64,000 bases of DNA from Selaginella tamariscina (GCA_003024785.1 PUQB01000392.1:62001-126000), one strand, 5' to 3'; positions 23,712 to 35,909 are shown, counted from the stretch's first letter. The notes: generated by a model from the letters alone, not told the origin. Numbers and translations are program-made.

Positions 23712-24760
23712 GCATAAATAACCCTAAATACAAGACTTTGCGAGTGCCTCATCCTGCTAAAAAGCTTAGGTTGTTCAACCCCTGGATTCCAAGGAGAACA
23801 CTCCCCTAGCCAAGTGTGCCAAAGCACACTAGTTATGAGACCTAATCTCCCTTGAGCGGTTGTCCAAGGCTTAGCACCCTAGTGCGAGCACAAGCATGTT
23901 ATTTGCTAGAATATCCAACCCCTTAACAACAAGCCCATGACACAACCCCAAAGGGCGTGCCTCAGGCATTGTATTGTGTGACATCTAACTCAGTGTCACA
24001 TCTCCATATGACATTACCTTTCACGATTTGGCTATTATGCCATAGCCCTTAGATTCAAGAGTTGCACCAAGTGCCACAAACGTGGCACTCCTAAATGCCA
24101 ACTCTATAACTAAGTAATGTGAACCTATCAAACAAGATCTCATGCCCACAGTTGGACAATGACACAGATGTGCCTTGCTTGGTCATGAGTGCTACACCTA
24201 GCTTGACATGGAGGAGGAGGCTAGAGACAAACTTCAACCTTTGCCTGTGCATTCCGACAAGACCTTTCAGGCATGGATTTGCCAATGTTAAGGGTGAGAT
24301 ACCCCGAAGGTGGGACGTACCCCTGTTGTTTAGCAGCACAAGTTAAAGTTTGCACCAACAAAAGAGTAACGAACTCAATCATGAACCCAGGAGCTCTCCT
24401 ACTACATACTCTACCTTATTTATGTGACGGAGCCCCCCCCCCCCCCCCCCCCCCCCCCCCCCATATGTGTAAGTGGGATGCCACAAAATTCCAAGCCCTT
24501 AGTTAATGAGACAAGTTTAATTAATCTAACTCCCACCCCTAAACTCTATTTGAGGGGTGGGGTGGGTTAGGGCAACAATAGGGTTAGGTCAACCCTAGGG
24601 TGTTCCTAACCCTACTTGACACGTCAAACTCATCTTCATTAACCAATCAGTCTAACTGGAACATTAAAATCAGGGGTGGGTTTTTAGAAGGTAAGTTCTA
24701 ACTTCGCCTAGAGTTTCTTATAAATACCTAATGACACTCGCTGGACCATCACCAGATACC
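23712..24760 (-). mobile_element. Inverted, diverged LTR fragment of the LARD-like family
   Basis: The reverse complement matches the interior of the 14474-16281 LTR, from the AACCTAAGC region through to the GGTATCTGGTGATGG region near LTR position 120. It lacks the LTR's first 115 bp and its distal third. It is more diverged than the two intact LTRs are from each other. Confidence 0.75.
24433..24472. repeat. Unbroken run of 40 C
   Basis: Forty consecutive C on the plus strand, or 40 G on the minus strand. It sits where the other copies of this LTR have 15-17 G. The length may be partly an assembly effect. Confidence 0.85.
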
Positions 24761-25020
24761 CTAGCATCGAGGACAAAGCATTTTTGGCAAGAATCGAACT
24801 TGAAAATGCCCCTAGTAAGGATTGAACTCAAAGATGGCCCTAGCAAGGATGCCTCAAATGATGCCCCAACAAGGATCAAACATGGGAATTAGATGCACTG
24901 TCCTCAATGCTAAAGATGTATAAGGCCCAACAAGAATTGAACTCGTGGCCTTGGATGGGATGCAATGTCCTTGACTTCGAGAACAATTGTATGTTAACTA
25001 TATATTTCCTTCACAATACC
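24761..25020. repeat. Degenerate tandem units resembling a tRNA box B motif
   Basis: Several irregular units share AAGGATTGAACTC, AAGAATCGAACTT or AAGAATTGAACTC, with GCCCCAACAAGGAT-like spacers. On the minus strand these read GTTCGATTCTTG, resembling a tRNA T-arm. A related unit lies at 25740-25850. It may be a minisatellite from a tRNA-related repeat. Confidence 0.45.
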
Positions 25021-25458
25021 TTTGATTATTTATAAAATATTTCATACACCTTGGAAGTCTTAGCTTTAGGCCTTTATATGTCTTTTTATGTTGGGATATT
25101 GTTGCATGTTGGTCCACAAGCTAGTAACATACAAAGAAACCCAAATGAAGGACCTTTGTATACACACAACAGCCACAAACTAGACCTCTTGCAAACTCTG
25201 TATATACTGTGGAAACATACTGTAAATGCATCATCTTCCATTAGCATATTCCTAATAGCATCGCCCACACTAAGAAATCACTAAAAAATGCCTAGATCAC
25301 ACCAATCAACACCCAACCCAACCCCCAATTAAGAAGCCACATGTCCATACTCCACAAAACATTGGGAAGTGCCTAACCCACACCAACCAACACCCCACAA
25401 AACCTATAAACACCATATGAGCTACCAAAAACATGATCAACCCACAGTGGTGAATCAT
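25021..25458. other. Unassigned spacer
   Basis: No supported feature. A 77-codon plus-strand frame at 25051-25284 has no recognisable motif. Confidence 0.4.
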
Positions 25459-25738
25459 TCATAGTTTTTACTATGACTCCTTTTTACTTTGGATGCTGAC
25501 TGTTGTTACCTATTGTACTATGTTGATGAATTGTCACAACCCTTCCCTCTCCCTTTATGCCAATTAAGCAAAGGGCCAATTGGTGTTTATGAGAAGGCCC
25601 TTAGTCATAATGACTCGGTTACGTTTGAGTCTTTTTGCCCACATATCTTATAATCCTACAATTTTAGTCAACCCACCAGGTTAGAACTATAATATGGACC
25701 CTAGATGTAGTAAGAACCAGGCCCGCTTAGTGCACTTG
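25459..25738 (+). mobile_element. First ~115 bp of the LARD-family LTR, split by an insertion
   Basis: 25459-25528 matches the LTR start (ATAGTTTCTACTATGACTC region to GTTGATG) and 25693-25738 matches the next part (GGACCCTAGATGTAG to GTGCACTTG). About 165 bp of unrelated sequence lies between them, with at most an ATG repeated at its ends. Confidence 0.7.
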
Positions 25739-26585
25739 AATGGTGCATCCCCTTTTGAGGATGTAAGTTTGATTCTTGTTGGGGCCTTTGTGGGTGGGAT
25801 GCTCCATCCTTAGCATCGAGGACAGTGCATCCTCATTCAAGCTTGTTGGGACATTTAACTTCCTTGGCATCATCAAGGAAGGGCATAAATGGATGGTATG
25901 GTAAATGTATGTGTGTTATGCATCATATATATATATATATATATATATCTATTACCAAGCCTTTATACATGTTCAAATGCAAACACATATATACACTTGT
26001 ACCTATGTATACAGACACACTAGAACAAACTTTAGTTAGGTTTCTACCTTTCCTAACTGAAGGATCTTTAGGAGATAAGTCTCATGTTGTCTTTTTTTAT
26101 TTAAAATGCTCCCCAACTGTATGGCGTCCGTGTGTTATATTTGGAATATGATATATCAATAATGTACACTTGTTTAATTATACACATCATATGTGACCGA
26201 AATTCCTATATGTATACAGACCACAATATCCGGCGATCCAGTGGGCAAAGCTGGTAAATATAATTTGGTTTAAGAACATATGAATAAAATAAAATTTATA
26301 TTAAAAGTGTTCCCGACTTTATTCTATGTTAACCTATTGCAATGATAATAAAACTTGAGGGCTTTTAATGTATATTAATTTAGACAGGTATAGAAACCAA
26401 ACATACAGATATGATATCATGCGTTAGTTATATCGTGTGTGTGAAAGAGAAAGTGCATTCATATTTATTACCATTAAATTTATAAGTCAAAAAGCCTTGT
26501 TTTATTAGAGAATGAATAAAACTGTGCATATATCATATTGAAGCAAAAATTGTATTGAAAAAAGTAGTCAAATTTGAGCTTATCT
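25739..26585. other. Spacer and likely 3' flank of RPS21 copy 1
   Basis: It begins with another tRNA-like unit (25740-25850), then a TA microsatellite at about 25926-25949, then AT-rich sequence with no gene. The end next to 26586 should contain the RPS21 3' UTR. Confidence 0.45.
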
Positions 26586-26762
26586 TCACTGCTTGCTGCT
26601 AAGCTCAGCCTTCCTCTTCTGCCACAGCCTGTCCAGTCCACTATCCACATCCCCTGCAATTACACAAACCCATTAACATATACTTACAATCTTCATACAC
26701 AATCTATATACATCTCACACACACTAGACAAACACTATATATAAGTATGTTAATAAGTACAT

Positions 26763-26835
<73 letters not shown>

Positions 26836-27112
26836 TATATATGTAGAAGGGAAATTAAGGGGAAATTAAGTACCTGAGAGCGAACTGCACCACAGAAAGC
26901 GTAGGTCGTGAACTGCCCAGTGTAGACACCACTCGCGTCTACATGCCCCACATTGATCTGCACCGATGCATGGTCCTTGGACGTAATCAGCCTATTGGTC
27001 GACGAGCTGCAAACAATTTCAAGACAAATTTCACTGTTTTCTCACATACAACATGAGCTTACCACTTCCTGGGAATGTAGAGATCGACATTCTGGCCTTC
27101 TTCGTTCTGCAT
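26586..27112 (-). CDS. RPS21: 40S ribosomal protein eS21, copy 1, with a one-base break
   Basis: A component of the small cytosolic ribosomal subunit. Three exons on the minus strand: 27112-27063, 27006-26874 and 26653-26586. Exon 1 begins [16 protein letters not shown] and exon 2 contains [15 protein letters not shown]. Exon 3 should read [15 protein letters not shown] to the end SSKQ. Intron positions equal those of the second copy at 57181. The full protein would be 83 residues. At the third exon the acceptor is followed by GGGATG, where copy 2 has GGGGACG, so one G is missing and the frame fails after residue 61. A sequence error in the G run is plausible; a true pseudogene is the alternative. 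Its first codon lies 270 bp from the divergent ABC1 kinase gene. Confidence 0.9.
26773..26836. repeat. (TC)n(TA)n microsatellite in RPS21 copy 1 intron 2
   Basis: A TC run of about 20 units is followed by about 11 TA units. It lies inside the 220 bp second intron, near its 5' end on the minus strand. Confidence 0.85.
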
Positions 27113-27382
27113 CGCTCCTCAGACAAGAACCCTAGTCCTAAGCCCTAATCCTTGCGGCTGGAAGATTAACTTACGAATGGCTCAGATTAAGGCACACAAG
27201 CAACGGCTCAGATTAACATACTTTATTGGCATCCTTTCGATTCCTGTAACGAAAACTTAACGAGTATATTCCCGGGGTTTAGACTGGCATTCTAGGGCTC
27301 TTGAGAAATGCCGGGAGGAATGTAATCCAGATCCATCGCAGTGCTCCAGGTTCGTTGAACTCTCTCTCTCCAATCCGGATCC
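27113..27382. promoter_or_regulatory. Putative bidirectional promoter, RPS21 copy 1 and ABC1 kinase
   Basis: 270 bp separate the two start codons, which point away from each other. The RPS21 side has telo-box-like AACCCTAG and AGCCCTAAT (27128-27151). The kinase side has a CT run (27361-27371) just before its ATG. Confidence 0.55.
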
Positions 27383-30300
27383 ATGGCGACGCTTCAGGTG
27401 TGTTTCAATCTCCATGGTGCACTAGTTTCTAGCAGGGATTTCAGATGTTCAAGCACAGATTTTAGAAAATGTGCCAGTTTTAGGGGTTTACCACAAATCC
27501 AAGGCTAAAATCAGTCTCAGCACTACAGAGATTGCCATGTTCTGTAGAAACTCCCCTGTTAGAATCGTCTTCTTCACAGAAATCCGTATCTTTGAGGAAG
27601 ATGATGGTTCTGCTCATCGATAGGCTTGCTCGGATTGCTACCTTCCCAACGAAACTGATACACAATGCGGTGAGAGGGCAACAGGTTGATAAAGAAGAAC
27701 TTCCCCTGGTGTACAATCCAGATGCAATTGCTGCTTATTTCAGGAACAGGCACAGGGAAGTTGCACTCAGAGTCTTAGCAATTGCTTTGCAGTGCTCGGC
27801 CTTCTTTATGAGTATTATGTTGGATAGAAGTCTGGGGAAAGTCAAGGAGAATGAGAAAGTTCGTGCTGCTGAGTTTCTCAAGTTGATTACGAAGCTTGGA
27901 CCGACTGCAATAAAGGTACTATATATATATAGACTGCACTATACTGTTGTATTGTCCTAGTGTATATGTGTGTTTGCATGATATTGAATCTTCTAAGGCA
28001 CTGTATATTCCAATGTCGGTTACAGTATAAATTGTAAATGATTAAAGTTATATATCCTGGACACGTATAACTATACATTCTTCTTTGTAAATATTTTGAA
28101 TTGTACAACTTCCCATGCTAGTATATATGTATACTAAGCATAGTATACATAATATAGTATATCCCCGGGAATGAATTAGTCTTTATATTAATGATGCATG
28201 TATATAGACCTTGTTACTGATTTCATGTTATGAGCAGATTGGTCAAGCATTGAGTATTCGACCCGACATGGTTTCAAGTGCATATTTAGAACAACTACAA
28301 AAGCTGCAAGATCGAGTTGCTCCATTTTCAACAGAGGTAGCCATGCAGCTCATAGACGAGCACATTGGAAAGCACGTATTTTTTAAAATCTCTTCAGAAC
28401 CAGTAGCTGCTGGCTCTCTAGGACAGGTACGTCTGTATTTTGTGCGTGTGTGTGTGTGTGTGTGTCTGCGACGCGAGATACATCCATTTTAGTGTCTACC
28501 CTGGAGAATCATACATAACACGATAGTCTGGGTTTGTACTATGTAAATTTGTAGAAACGTGCTGCTCCTAAGTTTATTAGTATATCTACTATATATTGTG
28601 TTCAATACAGACATATATAGGTTCTACATACATATTTATCGTATGTAATTATTTACAGGTATATAAAGCTCGACTAAGTGGTTCCCGGGATGTTGTTGCA
28701 GTGAAAGTACGAAGGCCTGGAGTCTTAAAAACAATGTCTTGTGATCTTTTCATTCTACGACAAACAGTGTTTATTATCCACAACTGGTTTAAGAAGGAAA
28801 CTAACTTTGTTGAACTCCTGGATGAATGGGCTTCCCGTTTCTTTGATGAACTTGATTATTACAAAGAGGTTAGTTTCCATATATAATAATCACTATCTAC
28901 ATATTTAGTACTTCTATATTTAAGTATTTGATTAAGTGTTGTTCACGTTTTCCCTCGTGGTTTTTGCTTAGGCCAGAAATGCACAGCGGTTCTCAATGAA
29001 TATGTCATCTGTACCTATGATCGTTGTTCCAGAAGTCTATATGGATTACACATCTTCTCAGGTGCCTCTATATTCACACACACACACACACCATAGATAC
29101 TAACATAGTTATAAGTCCTTAGGTGTTGACAACCAAATGGATAGAGGGAGAGAAGCTCTGTGAAGTCAGAGAAAAAGAAGTGCTGTCTCTGGTTAAGACT
29201 GCTCTTACTTGTTACTTGATGCAACTCTTAGAAAGCGGCTTACTACATGCTGATCCGCATCCTGGGAACCTTTTAAGAACTCCTGACGGACGTCTTTGCA
29301 TTCTCGACTACGGCCTCATGACAGAGGTACATTACGCACACAGAAAGATACATATATACACATAATCACGGAGAGAGAGAGAGAGATATCTTACAAAACT
29401 AACTGCAGGTTACAGAGGACCAGCAACTTGCAATGATTGAATATCTGGCCCATGTATTGAACTCAGATTATTCTGCATTGGCCCAAGACTTGGTGAGGCT
29501 TGGATTTTTGCCAAATCAGACGGAAGATTCCCAATCTATGGCAATAATAGTTCCAGAAGTAGCACGCATTTTCACTGAGCTTGTTCGTGGTGGTGGTGCT
29601 CGTAAAGTTAACATGCAAGAGGTAAATTTTGTGTGTGTGTGTCTTTCTGTCTGTGTGATGTTAACGAGTTCTTATAAGACAGATACACCCTTTTCTTGTG
29701 TGTGCGGGCGTGCATGTGTGTGTAATACATGGTTCAGAAGTGTTTAATACTTCATTCGTGCAGATAGCAAATGGCATTACGAAGATTTCTCAGGACTACA
29801 TGCTGGTAGTTCCATCTTATTTTTCGCTCATAATTCGAGCTTTTACGTTATTGGAAGGTAGAAGGCTTTTCATTATAGAGTGTGGCAAATAATAAACTAC
29901 AAAATTTATTTATATAGATACATTATACGTATAATATATACATATAATGTAAAGTGTTTTACACACTTTTTCCATTATTTGAAGGCATTGGACTGGAGGC
30001 TGATCCGGACTATGCTATTATTCGGGAATGTTATCCCTACGTAGCTAAACGCCTGATTACCGATGACAGGTAAACACAAGACTTTAATGAATGACAAAAT
30101 CGATGATTAATCATATCATATACTAATTATGATTAATTAAAATGTATTAACAGTCCCCGTATGCGGAAGGTCCTCAAGTATTTTTTATATTCCGAGAATG
30201 GGCAGCTTAATGTGAAGAGACTCGAATATTTAGTGTCAAGTTTCCAAGACTTCCAGCAGCTCATGTCCGTTGAGGGCAACTCTACTGCTATAGATAACGT

Positions 30301-31732
30301 GGATGGTAATGCTTTTAATCCAGTTACTAAACAGGTGCTACCTTAATGCTGGATCCTAAGGGATGTTTTCTACAGGAGCTCGTATTAGCAGAGGTAACTT
30401 TGTTTACACACACATACATATATTTATATTATATGATCTTGCATCTGTACGTACTTATATATCAGATTGGGTACTATATACAGTTACATTAATATAATGC
30501 TAATTTTGGTTTTTCATATTTCTTTTCTATACTTCTATATAGTCAGATAGTTCAAGTATCGTGTATACTTATACGTTTCATTTTCATATCGTTGTTTAAA
30601 ACTAATACTGTGTACATACATATGTGACTACTTCTGCTCCTGGACTTGTATATGTGTATGCTTACCACGTGGTTCTATCGATGTGTGTGTGTGTCTGTAA
30701 GAGAGAGAGAGATGTTTGTTATATGAATAGAGATATCTTATCTTTTTTTCTCATTGTAGTTTGTGCGGCTGGTTGATGCTGTGTCTCGTACTGCACGTGT
30801 GCAGTTGTGGCAATTCTTTGCTTCTATGTTTAACTTGCCAGGGCCACCCGGTTACATGGCCAGTTTTACTCAGCTAACCCAGGAGGATGAAAACTCACTT
30901 AAAACATTGGAAAAACTATGGCCTTTGCTACAGCCTTACATTTCTCAGCAAACTCCAGTACAGGTTTGGTATATTATGTGTATATAATGATATTTATATA
31001 CAGATGCCTTCTATGTTTATACGTTTGCTCATAAGCGATTACAAATTGAGAGAGAGAGATGCACATGTACAAGGGAAAGTATTACGGTCATTGTGTATTA
31101 TACGTATATGTACATAAATATTTCAATCTATAGAGACTTCCTACACACACACACACAGGTTATACAGATATACATGTACATGTACCTATACATTGGAACA
31201 TATTCACTGAACAATATGACAGTTTTCAAGATTTATATGTATATATACACGTGGACAGTTATATATTTACGCACATACAGGAACGAAACATTTTCATATA
31301 TGTATATATTCATAGACGCACATATATATTTATATGTTTCTCTCACTCATACTCACACACAGACACACACAACAGGGATCTGTACTTATATACATATGGA
31401 TATCTAAGTCACCACGTACGTATATACCTTTATATGATAGTTCAACTTGTTTCTAATTTTAATTTAGCTTAAGCACAGTAATTAACGGGTGATTTAAAAC
31501 AGCATTAGCAACTGTGGCACGACAAATTGCTCCTCTAGTACCTGAGTTATTTCCAGGGGCATCCATTGTTACACAGAAGTTCGTGATAATGCTTCTACAG
31601 AGACAGTCTCTTCGTTTTTCCGACGAGCTTACTGGGACGAGTTTTGCACTGAATGAATGGGATAAGGATCCTGCAGCACTTGTTCGCAAATTTCCATGGT
31701 ATATTTTTATTAATTACCAAGAAAATAAATAT
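27383..31732 (+). CDS. ABC1/UbiB-type atypical kinase, probably plastid
   Basis: Exons: 27383-27915, 28238-28426, 28659-28868, 28972-29061, 29123-29326, 29409-29621, 29764-29857, 29985-30069, 30154-30393, 30760-30963 and 31503-31732. Family motifs are present: LGPTAIKIGQALSIRPD (the KxGQ motif), the ABC1 alanine-rich loop VAAGSLGQVYKA, VAVKVRRPG with the lysine, LLHADPHPGNLL (catalytic loop) and CILDYGLM (DFG-like). The alanine-rich loop instead of a glycine loop is typical of ABC1 kinases, which in plastids act on prenylquinone and plastoglobule metabolism. The N-terminus is serine- and arginine-rich, like a transit peptide. Frame breaks occur in exon 1 near 27480 (AGGGGTTT), in exon 9 near 30340, and at the last junction, where phase does not match. 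I cannot assign the subfamily. Confidence 0.85.
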
Positions 31733-31735
31733 TAA

Positions 31736-32065
31736 AATAACAGGACCAAAACAATAGGGTGTATATTAAAGTTTGCCATATCAATATCGATAATTAACTT
31801 TTTTCCAACCTGTTTTTGCGTGTATTTTCGTTCGAAATTTTTTATGTGGTATTAAATTAAAGCACGTTTCATAAGTTTTTATTAAAATGGACAGCAGTTT
31901 CTTAATAATTTTCCAGCTTTTAAATTAAAATTTTGAAGTATACAGTAGGCAAGGGACAACCACCCATGCACCAAACCACAAAACCCATACGAGCGGTACC
32001 TCTGGCAGTGGGATCTTGTTACCGCTAGAATTCCTGTTAGAGATACCCGGACGACCTACTGGGCC
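31736..32065. other. Kinase 3' flank and transposon boundary
   Basis: AT-rich to about 31930, probably the 3' UTR, then a sudden GC-richer stretch from about 31950 that belongs to the mobile-element block. Confidence 0.4.
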
Positions 32066-32178
32066 GAAGAAAAGTCAAAGGATATTTACCAGAACTTCCA
32101 TGTCAATGGTCGGTGGGCCTTGTTGGCTTACCTCAAGTTTGCAAAGGCCTTTGACCAATTAAAGAAAGTAATGACGGT
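32066..32178 (+). repeat. 113 bp direct repeat, left copy
   Basis: It matches 33179-33291 over its full length with few changes. Shared landmarks are AAGTCAAAGGATATTTACCA, TCAATGGTCGGTGGGCC and the end GACGGT. The plus frame reads RWALLAYLKFAKAFDQLKK. Confidence 0.85.
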
Positions 32179-32211
32179 CTTCTGTTTCGATTGTCGCGTG
32201 GGTGGTCGATC

Positions 32212-32880
32212 TCATCGACGGTTGTGCGGGTGTTTCGCACAAAGGCATGCCCCTCCCTCTTTCCGTTCGCCGCTGGCAAGTCCACCAAACCGTCTGTCAT
32301 CGTCGGGATTAATACTGCATTTGGAAGTCGAGGCTGCTAGGACTATCTTCTTTCCTGTATGCGACGACTTTGCACAGAGACGCTTGATGATGAACGTCTT
32401 TCCACATCTGGGTATACCTGTCACAAAGTGTACTGTCTTGTTGCAGCTTCTGCAGTACCTGTTGTTGTTCAGTGTCAGTATGTGCAAAGAATGTGTCCTC
32501 GTTTAGTACAGGGTCAGGGGGTTCAGTTGCTGTTGCCCTGACCTTTGTCTTCATCTGCTCTGCTATTGCTTGTGCCTGGTGCCTGGATGCTATGTTCTCA
32601 AAGCTATGAGTTGCGTTAGGCAACACTCCTCGTACTACGTTGACGAACCGTTTTCTGGTGAGAGCAACTCATATTCAGATCTAAAAGGCACCTTCTCCAG
32701 CAGCATGTTGTAAAAGTGTCCCTCCGGGTTGTGTCCGGGGTGGAATACAAGGTACCTTCCAAGTCTCGTGTGTTTGTACAGTTGCCTTCCCATTGTGTCC
32801 GTGCCCTTGCTTTGGATTGTCTTCTTTTGTGTCATTAATATCTCGTACTCCCTAAAGTATTCATATAATGTCATGCCCCT
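32212..32880 (-). pseudogene. Helitron-type PIF1-like helicase remnant
   Basis: Three minus-strand frame pieces join in order. 32874-32635 gives YEYFREYEIL, GRYLVFHPGHNP and LLEKVPFRS. 32626-32400 gives IASRHQAQAIAEQMK and HTDTEQQQVLQKLQ. About 32450-32300 gives VTGIPRCGKTFIIKRL, a Walker A motif, then KIVLAAST. This layout (a motif before the helicase, then the Walker A exon) fits the helicase half of Helitron Rep/Hel proteins or a free PIF1-like helicase. It has frame breaks and lacks the later helicase motifs. Confidence 0.6.
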
Positions 32881-33178
32881 CCCTCTTTCTGCTCGCCGCG
32901 GACAAGTATAACCAAACTGACAGTTGAGGATGTTTGTGTGGTATCGTCGGGATTAATACTTGTAATCTATTTGAGTTTGCATTTGCAAAGTGGATTTTGA
33001 TAAATACCTTTTCATATCAAGGACCATTGCAAGGACATGAAAGACAACCCGCTGTAACAATGGGCATGTTAGCCCACAGTTGTCTCTCAATGGTTTGTTA
33101 TAAGATTTTGTGTGGGGTATTTAATGTAATGTTACTTGACCTACAGGGCCAAACCAGGAGAAAACGGAGGGCAAGTTC

Positions 33179-33291
33179 GAAGAAAAGTCAAAGGATATTT
33201 ACCAGCATTTCCATGTCAATGGTCGGTGGGCCTTGTTGGCTTACCTCAAGTTTGTAAAGGCCTTTGACCAATTAGAGAAAGTAACGACGGT
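33179..33291 (+). repeat. 113 bp direct repeat, right copy
   Basis: Matches 32066-32178. Unlike the left copy, it continues into the coiled-coil frame, so this copy keeps the ancestral context. Confidence 0.85.
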
Positions 33292-34080
33292 GTATAAAGA
33301 TTTCAACCTCCCAACCGTAACAAAGGAACATGATACCATAATAATTAAACTTATAGAACGATGGCAGGCCACACAAGAGGAAGCCAAAGAAGCTATGGAA
33401 TTGCTCTGTCAAGGAGCCTTATTGTGTAAGGTAGCAAAAAAGAGAAGGAAGGACGTTGGGGAACTCTAAAGCAAGTTAGCAACAAAAATCGATTAGTTAC
33501 AAGGTGAGTACAATACCCTCCAGTGACTCCTAAACCACCACTAGCACGCCTCAACCAGGTCATAGCAATAAAAGAACGGCAAATTCACGAACTTAAGACT
33601 TAGATCAAGCAAAGGAGTAAGGAGTTCGAGGAAGCCCAAGCAAAATTGGCGGCGATCAAGGAGGAGTTGCACCAGTACACAACTCAACGCACAGTAGCCA
33701 AAACCGCAATTGTGGCCAGCCAAGAGGAACCCCACTTGGAAGGCCGGGGCTGAACGTTGCATTATAGCCAAGAGTAGGGAGGGAGCACAACTCACCTAAA
33801 GATCAGGAACCATCAGTTAGTGGAGCACACCCACCGATAAGGCCAATTGCTCACAGCAAGGGAGCAAGAGTTATAGCGCTCACACGAGTGAATTCAGGAG
33901 TTGGAAGCTCAAGTAAAACACACTCAAGAGCAGTAAGAGATAGGATTTCAGACAGAGCTACGAAAAACTATTATGTTGCATGATGCAATAATTACCGCCC
34001 TTGAGCAAAAGCTAGCCGCAATGGAAGCGAAGTTGTTACCTATTGTGACCACTCTTGCATGACTTAGGGTAAGGGAGCAC
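33233..34080 (+). pseudogene. Coiled-coil ORF of the second retroelement family
   Basis: The plus frame 33233-33469 reads LLAYLKFVKAFDQLEKV and IERWQATQEEAKEAMELL, then further charged segments with stops, such as EAQAKLAAIKEELHQ. It resembles a gag-like coiled-coil protein and matches the minus-strand remnant at 22441-23420. No enzyme motif is present. Confidence 0.45.
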
Positions 34081-34114
34081 ATGGCCTGAGGATGATCCAA
34101 CGAATAAGTCCAAA

Positions 34115-34530
34115 CATTTAGTTGACGGTGGTTTGACCATTGTCAAATCGCCAGCTACTGCGAACAAGCCATGGGACAAAGTGGCCAAGTGGTGAAGGTA
34201 CAACAGATACAGGCTAACGACAATAATTGTCAAGCAGTGCTTAATCCAGGTATAAATCCGATCGTCTCGATCAATTCCTAAGGTACTCGGGATAGCACAC
34301 GTGAGGAAGGTGCATAAATGCTACAGGCAAGACTCTTCCCCAGGGTGGCATACCAATGGTGCCACCTATACTTAAGGTCTATCACTAACTGACCCTCTAT
34401 ATAAGTAGGAAGGCTTGTAGTGGGTTTGGGTCTTTATAGTCCACTTCTTTGTATTTTGCTCCACATGCTATGGGGCAACTTTGTACTTAAACAGGCAATA
34501 TATGTATATTTACTCATATCCACCACCTTC
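34115..34530 (+). mobile_element. Second-family LTR, plus orientation, truncated
   Basis: It begins GACGGTGGTTTGACC and carries CACACGTGAGGAAGG and a TATA box (CTATATAAGTAGG, 34396-34408) in the same order as the copies at 44450 and (inverted) 22440. It is cut off near 34530. Confidence 0.55.
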
Positions 34531-35340
34531 TCTAGTTACTCTCCAATCTCTTTTCTAGGCAACAACTCGACTTGGTACAATGAACTCCATTTATCCATGA
34601 TAATTATTTCTCCATGGTGGCCACAAATAATCATTAGGGATTCCACATGCCAAAAGTGAGGTGAACACAAGTGGCTCCGATAGTCACCAAATGTTGTTGT
34701 CAACATCCAATTTTGGGGTTCCAAGACAATCATCTCCTTGGGTTGTATAGGAATATGTAGTGGTGGCCTCTACCTAGGCATCGTAAGGGTCTATATATAA
34801 GAGGTCTAGAGTTCCATCATGAAGCATGAGCTTGTTCTAGAGAGAGAGATAGATTAGTACCACTTGGCTTCTCATAAACATAGAAGAAAAGATATATTTA
34901 TTGCAGCTTGGAATTCCAGAGTGCCCCTCCTTAGTGGCCAATGTCCAAGTAAATTTATCTAAATACTAAAGTCAAAAACACAAGGAGAAGATAAACTCTC
35001 CTCACTACTTGTACACCTGCTTATACAGTGAGTTGGGTGGTACTAGTCTCCCATTGGGTGACTTCCATAGGACTTAGTATTGGTCAACTATTTTCGCAAC
35101 TCTCCCGCACATGCCGTCCTTTGCACCTTGGGTGGTTGGTTTTGACTATCGGATTTAGCCCGTTGTCAGCGCATATTTCATTTATCAATGCTGCCTAATA
35201 TCTATAGTTATTTACATGTGCCACATTCCAAGGTTGCTAGGGTCAGCCACCCACCCCAGGTCTTCTGGGGCCGCCGCTCGTGCGTGCTAGCTATCGGTGG
35301 TTGTACCACCGCCAACCATCATCTTGGAGCTCCTATGTAG
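34531..35340 (-). mobile_element. Second-family LTR, minus orientation, converging on the previous copy
   Basis: On the minus strand it starts near 35325 with GGCGGTGGTACAACCACC and ends near 34710 with TTGACAACAACA, followed by TTGGTGACTATCGGAGCC, a likely primer-binding region. Together with 34115-34530 the two LTRs point at each other. Confidence 0.5.
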
Positions 35341-35880
35341 CCTACCCTGAACCCTAGCTACCCTATTATGAAACTTTACCTTTGAAAAACGGTAGAATGT
35401 CACGCTATGTATGTTGGAAACTGTCTCGTGTTCTTTCTTGATGGTCGTTGGGACTCGGATACCTTAAAGACATTTTCACTAAACCAAAGGCTACTGTGTG
35501 CACGTGCAAATGACATTGTTATTTATAATGTCATATTAGTTTTATCGCAGTCGTTCCAAAACTTAGTAATCAACCTGAGAAACTCAGCAGTAGGAACTTT
35601 CTCATGCTCCTTGCTTTCCACCAGACTTCTATCCAGCATAATAACTAAAAAGTTTAGTTAAAGTGGAATACTGAGTTTGTATAAACTAATGAATAAAATA
35701 ATTAAATTTGTCTACATATATTACATATATATGAAGTCGTAGGGCAAAGATTAATACTCTCTCTCTAAACACGGCGGTTGATATGCGGACGTGTCAATAC
35801 ACATTCTGCACCTCTGTTTTCCGGTTATAAACTTTAATGTTTTTGTATTTGATTTTTTATTTCTATTTATATATAAGTTT
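35341..35880. other. Unassigned spacer
   Basis: No supported gene. The plus frame at 35407-35661 has a copia-like feel (SDTLKTFSLNQRLLC) but no decisive motif. Confidence 0.35.
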
Positions 35881-35909
35881 TACTTAAAATTTGAAATCAT
35901 ATTAATCAT

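Noticed and set aside
22318..23827. Plus-strand frames near 22318-23809
   Set aside because: They are shadows of the minus-strand retroelement and inverted LTR; the minus strand gives the family match.
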